A DNA stretch of 64,000 nucleotides, from NCBI RefSeq assembly GCF_025024155.1, contig NW_026251761.1, forward strand, positions 186,001-250,000, given 5' to 3'. The position numbers were made by a program, and so were the translations under genes. This stretch comes from Gamsiella multidivaricata. Lineage: Eukaryota > Mortierellomycota > Mortierellomycetes > Mortierellales > Mortierellaceae. The stretch's first letter is position 1. The number at the start of each line of letters is the position of its first letter. Shown here in pieces: positions 23,202 to 34,276 of the stretch. The notes under the pieces were generated by a model. The model saw nothing but the letters and a program-made list of their open reading frames with translations, had not been told where the DNA came from and made no database searches.

Positions 23202-25997
23202 CTAGCTCGAGCCGCTACCGCTTTCTGAGCCTCCAGATGGCCTGTTCCCGGTTTTGTAATGCGTCTGGCAGTACGGTTTTCCGCTCTCGACATAATACGA
23301 CATACCGTCGAACCCGATATGACAGACCTACAGAGCCAATGAGATGCATAGACAGAAAACGAGTGAACAAATCGTCCTAAGAAACAAGCAGCTTACAAAA
23401 GGCATAGACCAGTGAACATCACTTACAGTGCATCCGAAGCAATCACGGTGCCATTTTCCTTTCAAGGCGCTGATAAAGTCGCCCTGGATTGGACCCTGGC
23501 ATCCCGAGCACTTTGGCGCAAACAGTCGCAGGTAATCTTTCTCGCAGTATGGGTAATCGTCATGCACCATGTATCCATCCTCATCAAATGGATCACCACA
23601 CTCCCGACAGAAAAAGTGACCCGGATGCCAGCTCTTTCCTAACGCCGTCAAACATTCCTATGTGAACAAAGAAACATCATCAGACACGTTTACAAAAATC
23701 CATGCCCACCATCTTAACATAGCGATAATTAAAGTCATCGCATCAATTAACAGAAAGGATTCGAAGCGACTTACGTTTTCAATGGCAGAATTGCAGTGTC
23801 CGCACTTGGGACTGAACTTCTCGTGGTAATCCAAGTGGCAATACGGCAATCCGTCCCTTTGGAAAAACTGAACATGCTCCAAGTTCTGGTCACACACACA
23901 GCACACAAAGTGATCTGAATGCCAGCGCTTGCCCATCGCTGTGATCATCATTCCCGAAATCGGTTCGTCGCAACTTGCACAAGTGAATGCAGTCTGGTTT
24001 TTTGCTCTTGCCCCTGATCCTGACTTGTTGGAGCCAGAGCTGCTGTTCCGAGACGGGTTTGCAGACGATGTTGGCGTCGTATCGATCACTGGCACCGGCT
24101 TTTCTTCGACCAGAATCTCCTTGGATGTATCCTCTGCCAGAGGGATCATCGTCTGCAGGTCCTCTTGCTCGGCAATGCATTTGCTGTCGTGCTCGATATC
24201 GATCTGTGCAGGGCCTTGGTTGTACATCTGCAGCATGGGCGCAGCAGGGTGTGATGGTGGCGTTTCCGGTCTGGTCTGTGGGAGTTCCCTACTCAGGTGT
24301 ATTTCCGGAGTGGTCGTCACTGGGGTTGGGCTCTGTGAGGCCGATCCCACGCCCATATCCAGTGGTTTCCTCGAAGTCGGAGTAGCCGAACGCAGCGTCG
24401 CTGGCTTTGGTCTTTTTAAAGCAGGATCCTTGTTCAGAGTGCCGACGGCTTTGCGAGTCGTCCAGGGATTAGGCTTGGCAGTCGTAGTCGCTGCTATACC
24501 CGTCGGACTAATCACAGAGCTGGTAGTAGTCTTTGGTGGAGCGGTCTTTGGACTGGACATGTTACTCTCCTTTCCGTCCGTAGCGATGGCGTTGGTCTTT
24601 GCAGGGTTGTCTCGCATAGTTACAGGGGCTGCGGTAACAGGTTTTTTGGATGAGGTGGTGGTTGCCATAACCGTTGAGCTGGATGGAGGATTTAATTTGA
24701 AGACACCATTGGTGTTGGACCGCATCGATGGAGTGCTAGCGGCAGAGGAAAGTATAGGTGACGCTGCGCTCTTGCGTCGGAATTCTCTTGGTGGAGGCAA
24801 GGGCACCCTGTCATCCTCTTCTTCTGAGTTTTCTGCTGTAGTTGGTGGCCTCACCTGTGAATCCCGGGGTTTAGCTGGCTTTTTCATGTGGATATCCAGC
24901 TGGGGGGTATGGGACCTTACTGGTGTAACGCTTTCGATGGGTGTGTATGGCCGCGATGGACTCTTCACGGGAGACTCTCTTGGCGGAGGGTCTGGAACCC
25001 AATCGCCTTCCTGGTCATCGTTCGTATTCTCAATTCCAGCCCTGGGCGGATTAACGACCGTGTACTTTGGGATGTCGACAATAGGCACAATCCGCGGCGT
25101 GATTGTTTTCGAGGCTGGTGATCCTGAAGCCGGGACTTGCATATGGGATGCAATTGGACTCTGATGATGGGGCGATGGTGTCGGTGAAGGCTGGTATCCA
25201 TGGGCTGCTGCATGGGCGATATGCTGCTGTCGAAGATACTCCTGCTGTTGTTGATATTGCTGCTGTTGCTGCTGCTGCAACTGCAGATACTGCTCTTGAC
25301 TGAGGTGCATAGAGTGCTGTTGCTGGTGATTGTGGTTCTGGCTGTTGTGGTAAAACTGCTGAGGGATCGAGTGATGATCCCCATATCCATTTGGATGTTG
25401 CTGTTGATAGTGTGCTCCCATGCCATATCCTGCGGTAGACCATGTTTGTGAATGTCCTGGACCGTACCCAGGCTGTCCATGCATGGCTCCAAAATGCTGC
25501 GAATGGCCATTGGCCATGCCAGGGCTTTGTCGATACAGGGGATCCTCTGGTCCATAGTTATCCGAGCCCATTGACTCCATGACGGGCTCGACACCTGTCT
25601 CCCCCATAGATTCTAAGACAGGGCTTGAGGATCCTGGACTCACGGTGGTGGGGGTGGAGGAAAGACTGAGGTTCTTGACAGCATGGTCGAGTTGTATGGA
25701 TGTTGGGGTCATTGGTGAGACAAGGCTTGTAGAGGAATTGTTGTTCTGGAAGATCTTTCGACTGCTGGCCATGGCACCGAAGGTCGGGGGACGAGGGCCC
25801 GTGAGGGTGGAGCGGGATTTTGTAGTGCCATTCGTGCCCAGTTCTCCGGACTGGCTGTGCACCTTTTGCAGGTACATGTCTATTGAAAATGACATCATAA
25901 ATCTCGTGTCAACAAAACCAGTGCTCATAATATGGAGGTGCGTCTGTAGCACTAAGAGAGAGGACTTACTGAGCTGGTCCTTGGTGATATATGACAT
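23202..25997 (-). CDS. Paxillin-like protein with three LIM domains
   Basis: Predicted 829-residue protein. Exons on the minus strand: 25997-25970, 25879-23775, 23657-23427 and 23327-23202. The first ~630 residues are disordered (Pro/Ser/Gln-rich), with a poly-Gln block encoded by CAG/CAA repeats near 25230-25300, PPPRE repeats and two short motifs that look like serine-proline phosphorylation clusters. Three LIM zinc-binding domains follow at about residues 641-697 (CASCDEPI), 700-757 (CGHCNSAIENECLTALGKSWH) and 760-815 (CSGCQGPIQGDF). The second and third are each split by an intron. Fungal paxillin-like proteins act at the cytokinetic ring and sites of polar growth through Rho GTPase signalling; this role is inferred from the family. 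The gene ends about 200 nt from FAHD1 and is convergent with it. Confidence 0.92.
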
Positions 25998-26079
25998 TTC
26001 TGTAGAGTGGAAGAGGAGGGGATAGGGAGAGTGTCGCCAGGGGGGATGAGGGGGGAGCAAGGCCGACACTGCGTAAGGT

Positions 26080-26131
26080 GAGTTGAGTTGAGTTGAGTGA
26101 GTTGGGTTGGGTTGGTTGGGTTGGTTTGGGC
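26080..26131. repeat. GAGTT / GGGTT pentanucleotide run
   Basis: Imperfect five-base repeats shifting from GAGTT to GGGTT, lying about 85-135 nt upstream of the LIM-protein start and thus probably in its leader. On the transcript strand it reads as AACTC / AACCC repeats. Confidence 0.85.
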
Positions 26132-28831
26132 AGGGTTGGAAGAGGTGATTCGCAATGGAGGGATGAGCGAGGATGGAGCGGGGAGGTGGATCGGGATGGA
26201 GACTAGTGGAAAAAGAAGAAAGGAGGAGAGAAAGAAGAAAGAAAGTGTTCAGTCAGGGCATGCCAGGTCAGGGTCGGGTCATAGCCCGGCGAAGTACCAT
26301 TACCATTACGACAGTGACTCGCATGGTCATGTCACCCACAAAATAGGGGTTCGTCATAAAAATTAGATCCCAATGGACACAATAAAACCCCTGGATAAAG
26401 AATAAAAAGAGCGAATGCCCGATGGCGAGTGGGGGATGACGAACATGGCTCTAATGTCCTTTTGTTTGCCGAATAAATAGAAAAGGCACATCCAAACGGT
26501 TCTTCACATCCACACTGACCAGGTCTGATTGCTATTGTTGGATGTCTATAGAAAATAATGCGTTTTGTGTGGTCGTTCTTGAGAACGGCGCGCTCCACGG
26601 ACCAATGATGATTCTCGAAATTGATGATTGATCTCTTGGCGTCCTAAAGAAAGCACCGTCTCGGCAGCTGCGGGTTCATGTTTGATATCCCTTCGCAGAG
26701 TTGGATATGTATCTTGACATATTGGACGTCGATCGCTACCTAAAGGTATTTATGGCATCGCTAGCGTTGACAGATACGAGTGAGCAATGCATCGAATACA
26801 GGGTCAACAAGACGTTATACATTGTCGTACAGTACATGTAGTGGCCTCTGCGCTGACTGTTGTCTTTCTCCTTGTGGCGATCATAGACGTATTCTCGGCG
26901 TTGTGTGTCAAGGATGAGCAAGACATGGCACAGTATCTCAGGTCTCATTTGCTGGGCCCCCAAAAAGAATGGTGGGCTACATACTTCCTTATTGAGCGAC
27001 AGGCAGGTCGCCAATATCTACTCGCAAATACAGGGTTCAAATTGACATCAAAACATTCCTGGCTCTACCAGAAGGAACTCCCGATTCGATGTATCACCGA
27101 GTTTTCTCCGCCAGCTTTTCGAGAGAGCAGAGACGGAAAGAAGGCACGGTTAGTGAGGACACAACAACCTTTTTAAGATAATCCATTCAGATCTCTAAAC
27201 AAAGATATCGCAATAATAATTATAAAAACGCGTCCTTTCGCGATAACCATCGTCTGAATAGCGTTTATAGTTATCACTTCGGTGCGCCACACGTCAGACC
27301 GAAGTTAAAGTTCGGCATGAAAAAAAAGTTTTTAATGGATGAACTAGACCGCGCTGAATCTATGCTTTGCAAGAAGTCAGGTTGTATTTTATCTTTACGC
27401 TACAATGCATTATGGGGAGCCTGGATGCGATAGGTAGCTCTTGACCTGGCTCCACGAGCAATGTTGTGTGGGCGCGAAAGCTGCAGTCAATTGGGTTTCG
27501 GACTAACAGCTCGCGGGTAAGAGAGAGTTGCTTGTAGACCAAAGGACACAGTTTTGTGGGCCAGCCTGTTCTATCTGCCTTTGAATTGAGCAATAGTGCG
27601 ATGCTGCCGGTGTCGTTGTTTCGTCTTAGTGCTCTCTACCAGACTTCAGCGGCTCGTTAAATTGCATTAAAATTGACCCACAGGTTTGCTATTCATTCCT
27701 TTGGACAAAAAGAGCCTCGAAAATAAGAGCACACGGTCTTTTACCCTTCAATCCCAATGGCATCGAGATATGAATGTACATTCATGTTCATGCATGCGCG
27801 TTCCTTGTGCCACTTTCATGAAACGCTGAGCAAAGAGAGGATTAAAGAGATGGGCAATGAGAGCTGCGATGCAAGATGGTTAATGGGGATACAAATGAAA
27901 GCCATTTTCCAGAAAAAAGAGGAGCTGATATTCGATTAGTGCCACTTCAGTCGCAGCGTATAATTGATCGTTTTATCGTTTGCACGGCTAGGACTGGAGT
28001 GTAACAACGCGGGAATGAGGGTCCTGTCGCGGGGTTTTCTTTCCTGGTTCCTGAAAATCATCCGAAAGTATCACAAACGCGAATAACACGCGTCCTATCC
28101 TTTTTTTTTTCTCAGGAACAACCGTTGCGTTACCAATGTTTCCATGGCACTCCTCTTTCGTGGGTTCCGGCTAGCTTCCTCTCATCTTTTTTCGAATATG
28201 GCGTTACAATGAGGCTGTTGCTCCAGGGAGCAAAAGATAAAAAAAAAAGAGATGGGGCCTTAGGCTGTCTGAAGAAAAGCATTCTGCTCACCTGCACATG
28301 TGCATGGAAGGAGACTATGGTAGTGGTTTGATAGGTGGTATAGCATATCAATATTGACACTCACGGAGCCATTGTAGTCAGCCCATTGAGGCTACCCATA
28401 CAAGTATTCTTTTTCCCGGCTACTTTGTTTCTTCCTTCTTCCTCCTCCTCCTTCCTCCTTCTCTGCATGACTACTCCACTACCCTCGCTTCATCCCTCGT
28501 CCACATCCATCTCACCAACGCTCCGCATGACTTTTTGAAAAGATCCACACCTCACGCATCCACCCATCATCTGTCTTTTCTTTACCTCCTATATGATCAT
28601 CTCACCTGAGAAAGGACCACACAGTAACCCGAGACCTGAATAAACCAACAACATAAAAAACGACCGAGGTAACCTTTTCTTTTATGATACCTCCTTAACC
28701 ATTGCGGCGTGCACTCCACGTAGATTCTTTAAAAACGAACACCTTTGCCGACCTTAACTTCCCCAATTGCTTTTACAGATAGCATTTGCTCACACCTACA
28801 CCAGACCTATACCCCCTCTTCACACTTCGTC
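26132..28831. other. Gene-poor intergenic region
   Basis: About 2.7 kb between the divergent LIM-protein and coiled-coil genes. Open frames here are short and have no domain; the longest, 26787-27176 (+), has one hydrophobic stretch (VVASALTVVFLLVAIIDVFS) but no sign of a gene around it. A pyrimidine-rich leader (TCCTCC runs) starts near 28430 and likely belongs to the downstream gene. Confidence 0.55.
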
Positions 28832-31387
28832 ATGGTCGATCATCCTGACCATTCTGCCCAGCCCTATCCTGGCGCCCAGAGGCACCAGCAGCAACAGCAC
28901 CAGCACCATCAACACCACCACCACCATTCGTCCCAGTCTTCGTCTCAGTCGCAGCAGCAACAGCCTCGCCAGCAGCTGCATCCTCAGCACCTGCAATCGC
29001 ATCGAGAACAAAACCACTACTCCTCTCACACTCAGAGGGCCTATCACCACCATCACCAGGATATCCAGGGCCCTCTGTCTGCAGGTGTCATCGAGGGCCA
29101 CCGCGCGTTCCCTAGCTTCCACGGTAGCCTACACAATCGTCCTCGCCCAACACTCGGGGCAACATCGTACCCCAACATGACTGTAGCTGACATCCTGGAA
29201 CGGTACCAGGATGCACACAAAGACTTTTTGGTATCGATCCTCAACGCCAAAGCCAAGGAAGACGAGGTAACGGGCTTGAGTCTCTTTGTTTCAGGATGAT
29301 TCATCCATTGTGTCCGAGGGACCTTAAATGTCCTGAAACGGATGGGTTGGATCGGGGACCCTGTTGTGACAGGACAAACGCAAATGCAATAATGGGCGTA
29401 CATTACTTAAATGACAATAATGCGGCATGACACAGACAGACACGCCTTTGTCGGTCTCAAACGACGAAAGAATGATCAAGGATGACCCAATGTCTGCAGC
29501 AGCCCCATTGACCATTGACGCCTATATCTCTACACGTTCATGTCTTCTGACCGTATGATTAGCGGAAAGCTGAGGAGGAACGTTACAAGACCGAGCAGAT
29601 TCGTCTGCAGTCCAAGCAGCTGGAACTGGATCTCGCATTGGAGAAACGACGGGGATCGCCCCCAGTAGCAGCGGCAACAACAGTGGCAGCAACAGGCAAG
29701 TACCGCCTGTATTATTCTGCCTTTGGTCCCCTCCATGCAATAGAACGTTTGCCACGCTCTTGGCATTAAAGGGGTGCCTTGATTGCTGCTGGCATATTCT
29801 TCGCCAGCACCATTCATAGACATATCCGGCCTGTTTTTTCTTTCCATGAATGTGAACGTGTTCACTCCTGTGGTACTCCCCCCACCTCCTTTTTGTTCTT
29901 GTATACAAAGGTGGCAATGAGAGCCGCTGGTCAAAGCTGACGACGAGATGCACATGCATGCTCGACTCGACGTGCTACACAGCCCATTTTTCCTTTCGCT
30001 TGCATCGTTTTTCCGCCCTGTACGGCGTATAGGTACAAAAAACGCACCTAAAAAAGGGAGGGAATCATTGGGGGGGAGGGGGGGGGCATTCATTTTTAAT
30101 TTATTAGATACGCTAAGCTGACCCTTGTTTCTTGTTGTCTTTCCTGCATCTTCCAGGACGCCCATACGCCCCCGCAAGTACCACAGATTCGACCAGTGCC
30201 CACTATTCCGCCTCCTCAGCGCCCTATCGCTCGGCCTATCCCACACCATCCGCAACAGAGTCCTCACATCAACAGTATGGTCGGCAGTCGTTGCAGCATG
30301 ACCACCCATACCAGGATCAGGCTCATATGCAACCCAGTCCTCAGGGCAGACCTCCGTCGCTCAAAATCAACACTGCAGTGAGACAGAGCTATCCCGCACA
30401 GCAACAGCAGCATCCGTCCTCCTCCCAACGAGTTTCTCCACAGCATACTGGGTCTTTGCTACCACTGCCTCAGCAAGGCCCACCCTCGAGCAAGGCCTCT
30501 GGGCGACATTATGCCTTGCCTGCTCTCTCATCTTCGTCCGCTCAGTCCTCGCCCGTGACGAACCTGGATTATCAATCCCATATACCACCTCCCCTGACAC
30601 CCAAGGACAATGATATTTCCCCGACGTCGGCCCTGTCCCCAGCAGCAGGCCAAAATTTGAAGCGCAAGTCGATCCACCACGATGCAGTCATGGACGCCGT
30701 CAGAGCGAAGGTCCTTCGAAATGCAGGGCAAAGTCAACAGCAACGGGAGCAGCTTCACAAGAAGGCGAGCATGGACTCTGCACACCGTCGCAGGGTGCAG
30801 CGTCAGAACAGTTCACCCGACAGATCCAAAAGGGCAGTAGAGAGCAGCAATGGCAACGGCGCATCGACAATGGCTGGTCCAAAGTCGAAGTACGGATCTG
30901 CAACCAGTCCATCAAGACAGTACAGCTTTGAGGGTAGATCTGAGGGTGTCCCGATGCCTCTATCAGGATCACCCGCTTCACCGTCGACCCCAACATCTGC
31001 CAATATCGGCTCTAGCCGCTCACGCTCGTCAACCCCACCTTCAGCAGCAGCAGCAGCAGTAGTAGCAGCGTCAAGGGCACCACTTGGGTCAGTTGCATCG
31101 ACAGCCAACAGGTCTCCCCGACAGGATGGGCACAATGGATACGTCAGGAATTCTATTCGCGAGAACCACTCAGACGACGCCCATTCTTCTGGAGAAGACG
31201 AAAAGATGGCTATGAAATACGAGATGGATCGCACACGACCTGATCGATCCTCGGAGATTGGAGGTAAATAAAGAGGCACAGAACACTAATTTGTTTTCAT
31301 GGTACCATTGATAGAGGGATGCTACGGTATCCGCTTTGCTGACTAATAATCCTATTTGTTTTGAAATATATAGTGCTCGCGAACTGA
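28832..31387 (+). CDS. Unrecognised coiled-coil, low-complexity protein
   Basis: Predicted 562 residues. Exons: 28832-29266, 29563-29695, 30157-31263 and 31374-31387. I do not recognise the family. Residues 1-80 are extremely His/Gln-rich. A conserved-looking helical block follows, starting MTVADILERYQDAHKDFLVS and running through RKAEEERYKTEQIRLQSKQL to ELDLALEKRR, a likely coiled coil of about 75 residues. The remaining ~370 residues are Ser/Pro/Gln-rich with basic patches (QNLKRKSIHHDAV, KKASMDSAHRRRVQRQNS) that could be nuclear localisation signals. Such architecture fits a fungal nuclear regulator, but that is inference. Intron 2 uses a GC donor (G|GCAAGT), forced by reading frame. The 3' end is uncertain: either the last exon ending at 31387 (with an upstream TGACTAATAA branch-like motif) or read-through to the stop at 31271. 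Confidence 0.7.
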
Positions 31388-31483
31388 TCCTACAAATATG
31401 AACATGTGGCGACCGACAGGTTCTAAAAGTGCAAAGACGATGCAGGACGGAACCAGCCTTGACGCCATGACGAATCTCACGAG

Positions 31484-31508
31484 CCCCCCCCCCTACCCCC
31501 TACCCCCT
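31484..31508 (-). repeat. C-rich tract, potential G-quadruplex on the minus strand
   Basis: C10-TA-C5-TA-C5 within about 100 nt downstream of the coiled-coil gene, probably in its 3' untranslated region. The complementary strand has enough G-runs with two-base loops to form a four-layer quadruplex. The rest of the ~670 nt up to UTP18 shows only T-rich runs. Confidence 0.7.
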
Positions 31509-32058
31509 CCATTTTGATGGTTACAATCTGTCTGCGGTCGTGCGATCCGCAGGCAACACTCCTCTTCCTTTCTTCCTTTTATTTAGTGTACTATGCCTTC
31601 ACGTTTTATTTTTTTTAGCATGAAAGCCGTGCCGGTCATGGCTTCATATCTCTCGTAGACCGTTTTTTATGCTATACCACCCTTCGCTTAATATTTCCCC
31701 ACCACGTTTTCCTTTTACTCCTTTTTGCTGTCCATTTAATGTCTCATGCAATTAATAAGAACGATGCAATGTCTTTCAATGATAAAAAAAAATCGTACTT
31801 GGTTCATTCAAGTCAAGGGGTTATTTTGCCACCAAAAATGAGTGATGACTTGCATATTTGTGGCTTGAGGCAGTGTTTATATTTTTTTTTTTCTTTCTTT
31901 TTTTCTTGAGGCCATAGAAACCTTTGCATGCAGTCTTGAAGCGACCGCTCGTCGGCATCCTATATACATCCTTACGCCCATCCCACCCCTTTTGTCCCTC
32001 GGGAAAAGAAGCATCATATCAATACAGGCCCTTACAGAATATCACACGTCTCACAACC

Positions 32059-34111
32059 ATGGCACCCAAGGCAAAAAAATCCAAGGGCGCCTCGACGGAG
32101 TCGTCGTCGTCATCAACTAAGAACTTGGGGAAGACCAACGTCCGGCCTGCCACCCACATGGCCGAAGGCCGTTTCACCGCTCGGGGTTATGCCACACCCA
32201 AGAACAAACCCAACAACAATGATGACTTGAAACCCAAGGAAAAATCCGAGGTCGAGCTTGAGAACTTGATCTTTGGTGATAATGAAGACTTGATTGGTGA
32301 GACACTCTCGAGGGCTGGACACGAGTTGAGCAGCGACGAAGAAGGCGATGCATTGGATGAGTTTGATTACGATGCCGAGGAAGAAGTGGATGCGGGTGGT
32401 CAGGATATGTTCTTTATGGATACAGGACCAACACCCGTAATGAGGGAAGAAATTGACGAAGATGAGCAGGATGACAAGGATGAGGATGAGGATGAGGATA
32501 TGGACAAGGATCAGGAGGAATCGAACGCTTCAGAGGATGAGGGATCAAATATCGACCGACTCTCAGGTACGTTGTCATTTCAATAAGGATGTTGTCAGAA
32601 GAATTCTACTTTTCGATTTTGAGCAACTGTGAAAAAACTAACATCGAATCGTGTCGTGTTATATATTGCATCGCCTTGTAGAAATCTACAGAGGAAAGCC
32701 AGCATGGGTGGACGAGGATGACAAGACTCTGTCGATCTCGCTAAAATCCGTGAACCGGTTGAAGAAGTTACGCAAGGAAGAGGCCGAAGATATTGTCAAC
32801 GGCGTCGATTACGAGCAGAGATTGAGAAGACAGTAAGTGGACTCACTCCCACATGCCGTACCAAATTGCATCCAAGCGGAGCGCACCCATGCATACCTGT
32901 CCTGTCTTCTTATTCACATGGAGCCTCTTCTTTGCTTCGTTCTTCCCAGATTTGAAAAGGTGTACCCAGTTCCTAATTGGGCTCTTCCAGAAGGCTCGCG
33001 GAAACGTCGTCGTCGTGGAGCAGGAGCAGGAGCAGGATCAGATTCTGACGAATACTCGGACGAGGAACTGGAGCAGGAGGACAACTCGATCTTGACGACC
33101 AGCAAGGGCTTCCTCGAGAAATCAACGAGACTCAGGATTATGTCTCCGGAATCCATCGTTGTCACCCGCGTCAAGAACGCCAATCAGATGGGTTACTCTA
33201 AATCCGTCATCCAATCCGTGGAGTTCCACCCTAACGGCCAAATGCTGCTCACCGCTGGATTCGACAGGACCTTGCGACTCTTCCAAATCGACGGCAAGCT
33301 GAACCAGATGATGCAGTCGGTCTTCTATAAGGACATGCCGGTCTACATGGCCGCCTTTTCAGCCTCTGGAAACGCGGTCGTGGCTTCGGGACGGCGCAAA
33401 TACTTCTATACCTATGACATCGAGGCCGGGAAAGTGGATAAGAGCGACGGTATCTATGGACGAAAGGAAAAGAGTCTAGAAAAGTTTTCACTCTCGCCGT
33501 GCGGTCGGTGGATCGCCTTCATGGGTCGAGATGGTTACATCATCCTCGTCTCGAGCTCGACAAAGCAATGGGTCAAGAACATGAAGATGAACGGTAACGT
33601 ACGCGCCGTCGCCTGGTCCTCCGACAGCACTTACCTGTACTCTGTCGGAGGCGATGCAGAGATCTATCAATGGGAGATCAGCTCTGGAAAATGTCTCCAC
33701 CGGTTCCTGGACGAGGGCGGATTCAAGCCCACCTGTATAGCGATTTCGCCGAATGACCAGTTCTGGGCCGTCGGATCCAAGAGCGGCATCGTCAACGTCT
33801 ACGACCGCACTTGCTTAACGACGTACAAGCCAAAGTCCCTCCGTGCGATCGGCAACTTGACCACGTCTATCCATACCATGCGCTTCAACCACGACTCTCA
33901 GATTTTGGCCATCTCTTCCAAGGCCCGTAAGGACCAGCTTCGACTCGTTCATATCCCCTCACTCAAGGTCTTCCCGAACTGGCCCACTAGCGGTACCCCA
34001 CTCTCCTATGTCACCTGCCTGACATTCTCACCAAGGAGCGGATACCTCGCTATTGGAAACGACAAGGGCAAGGTCTTGCTCTACCGATTGAACCATTATC
34101 CCTCTGCATAG
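32059..34111 (+). CDS. UTP18: U3 snoRNP-associated WD40 protein Utp18
   Basis: Predicted 606-residue nucleolar protein of the UTP-B complex in the small-subunit processome, needed for early 18S rRNA processing. Exons: 32059-32566, 32682-32832 and 32950-34111. The N-terminal third is basic and then highly acidic (runs of DE). The middle has EIYRGKPAWVDEDD, a hallmark of Utp18/WDR50, then a KRRRR stretch. WD40 repeats fill about residues 290-606: SVIQSVEFHPNGQMLLTAGF, LRLFQIDG, RWIAFMGRDGYIILVSS, VRAVAWSSDSTYLYSVGGD, QFWAVGSKSGIVNVYD and a final GYLAIGNDKGKVLLYRL. In yeast the acidic N-terminus also recruits the exosome helicase Mtr4 through an arch-interacting motif; that motif was not confirmed here. 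Confidence 0.95.
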
Positions 34112-34276
34112 AACGCCCATACATTATACTAGTACTCATTATAAAACAAAAACATGTTCAATATAAACAACTGTTGTTCCTTGCATTTTCCCATTCAATA
34201 ATATGCAATCACTCTGATCTATATGCTCGTTTTGGCCGTTTGCTTGTTAAGTTAATTGTTCATTGTTCAAATGCTC

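Noticed and set aside
23929..25164. 411-codon open frame on the + strand opposite the LIM-protein gene
   Set aside because: It is antisense to the low-complexity coding exon; its Val/Gly/Leu-rich translation mirrors Ser/Pro/Thr codons and has no domain.
26100..26131. TTGGG repeats as an internal telomere remnant
   Set aside because: The unit differs from the usual fungal TTAGGG, grades into GAGTT units, and lies just upstream of a gene.
26787..27176. 129-codon + strand frame with one hydrophobic stretch
   Set aside because: No ATG context, splice partners or domain; composition looks random.
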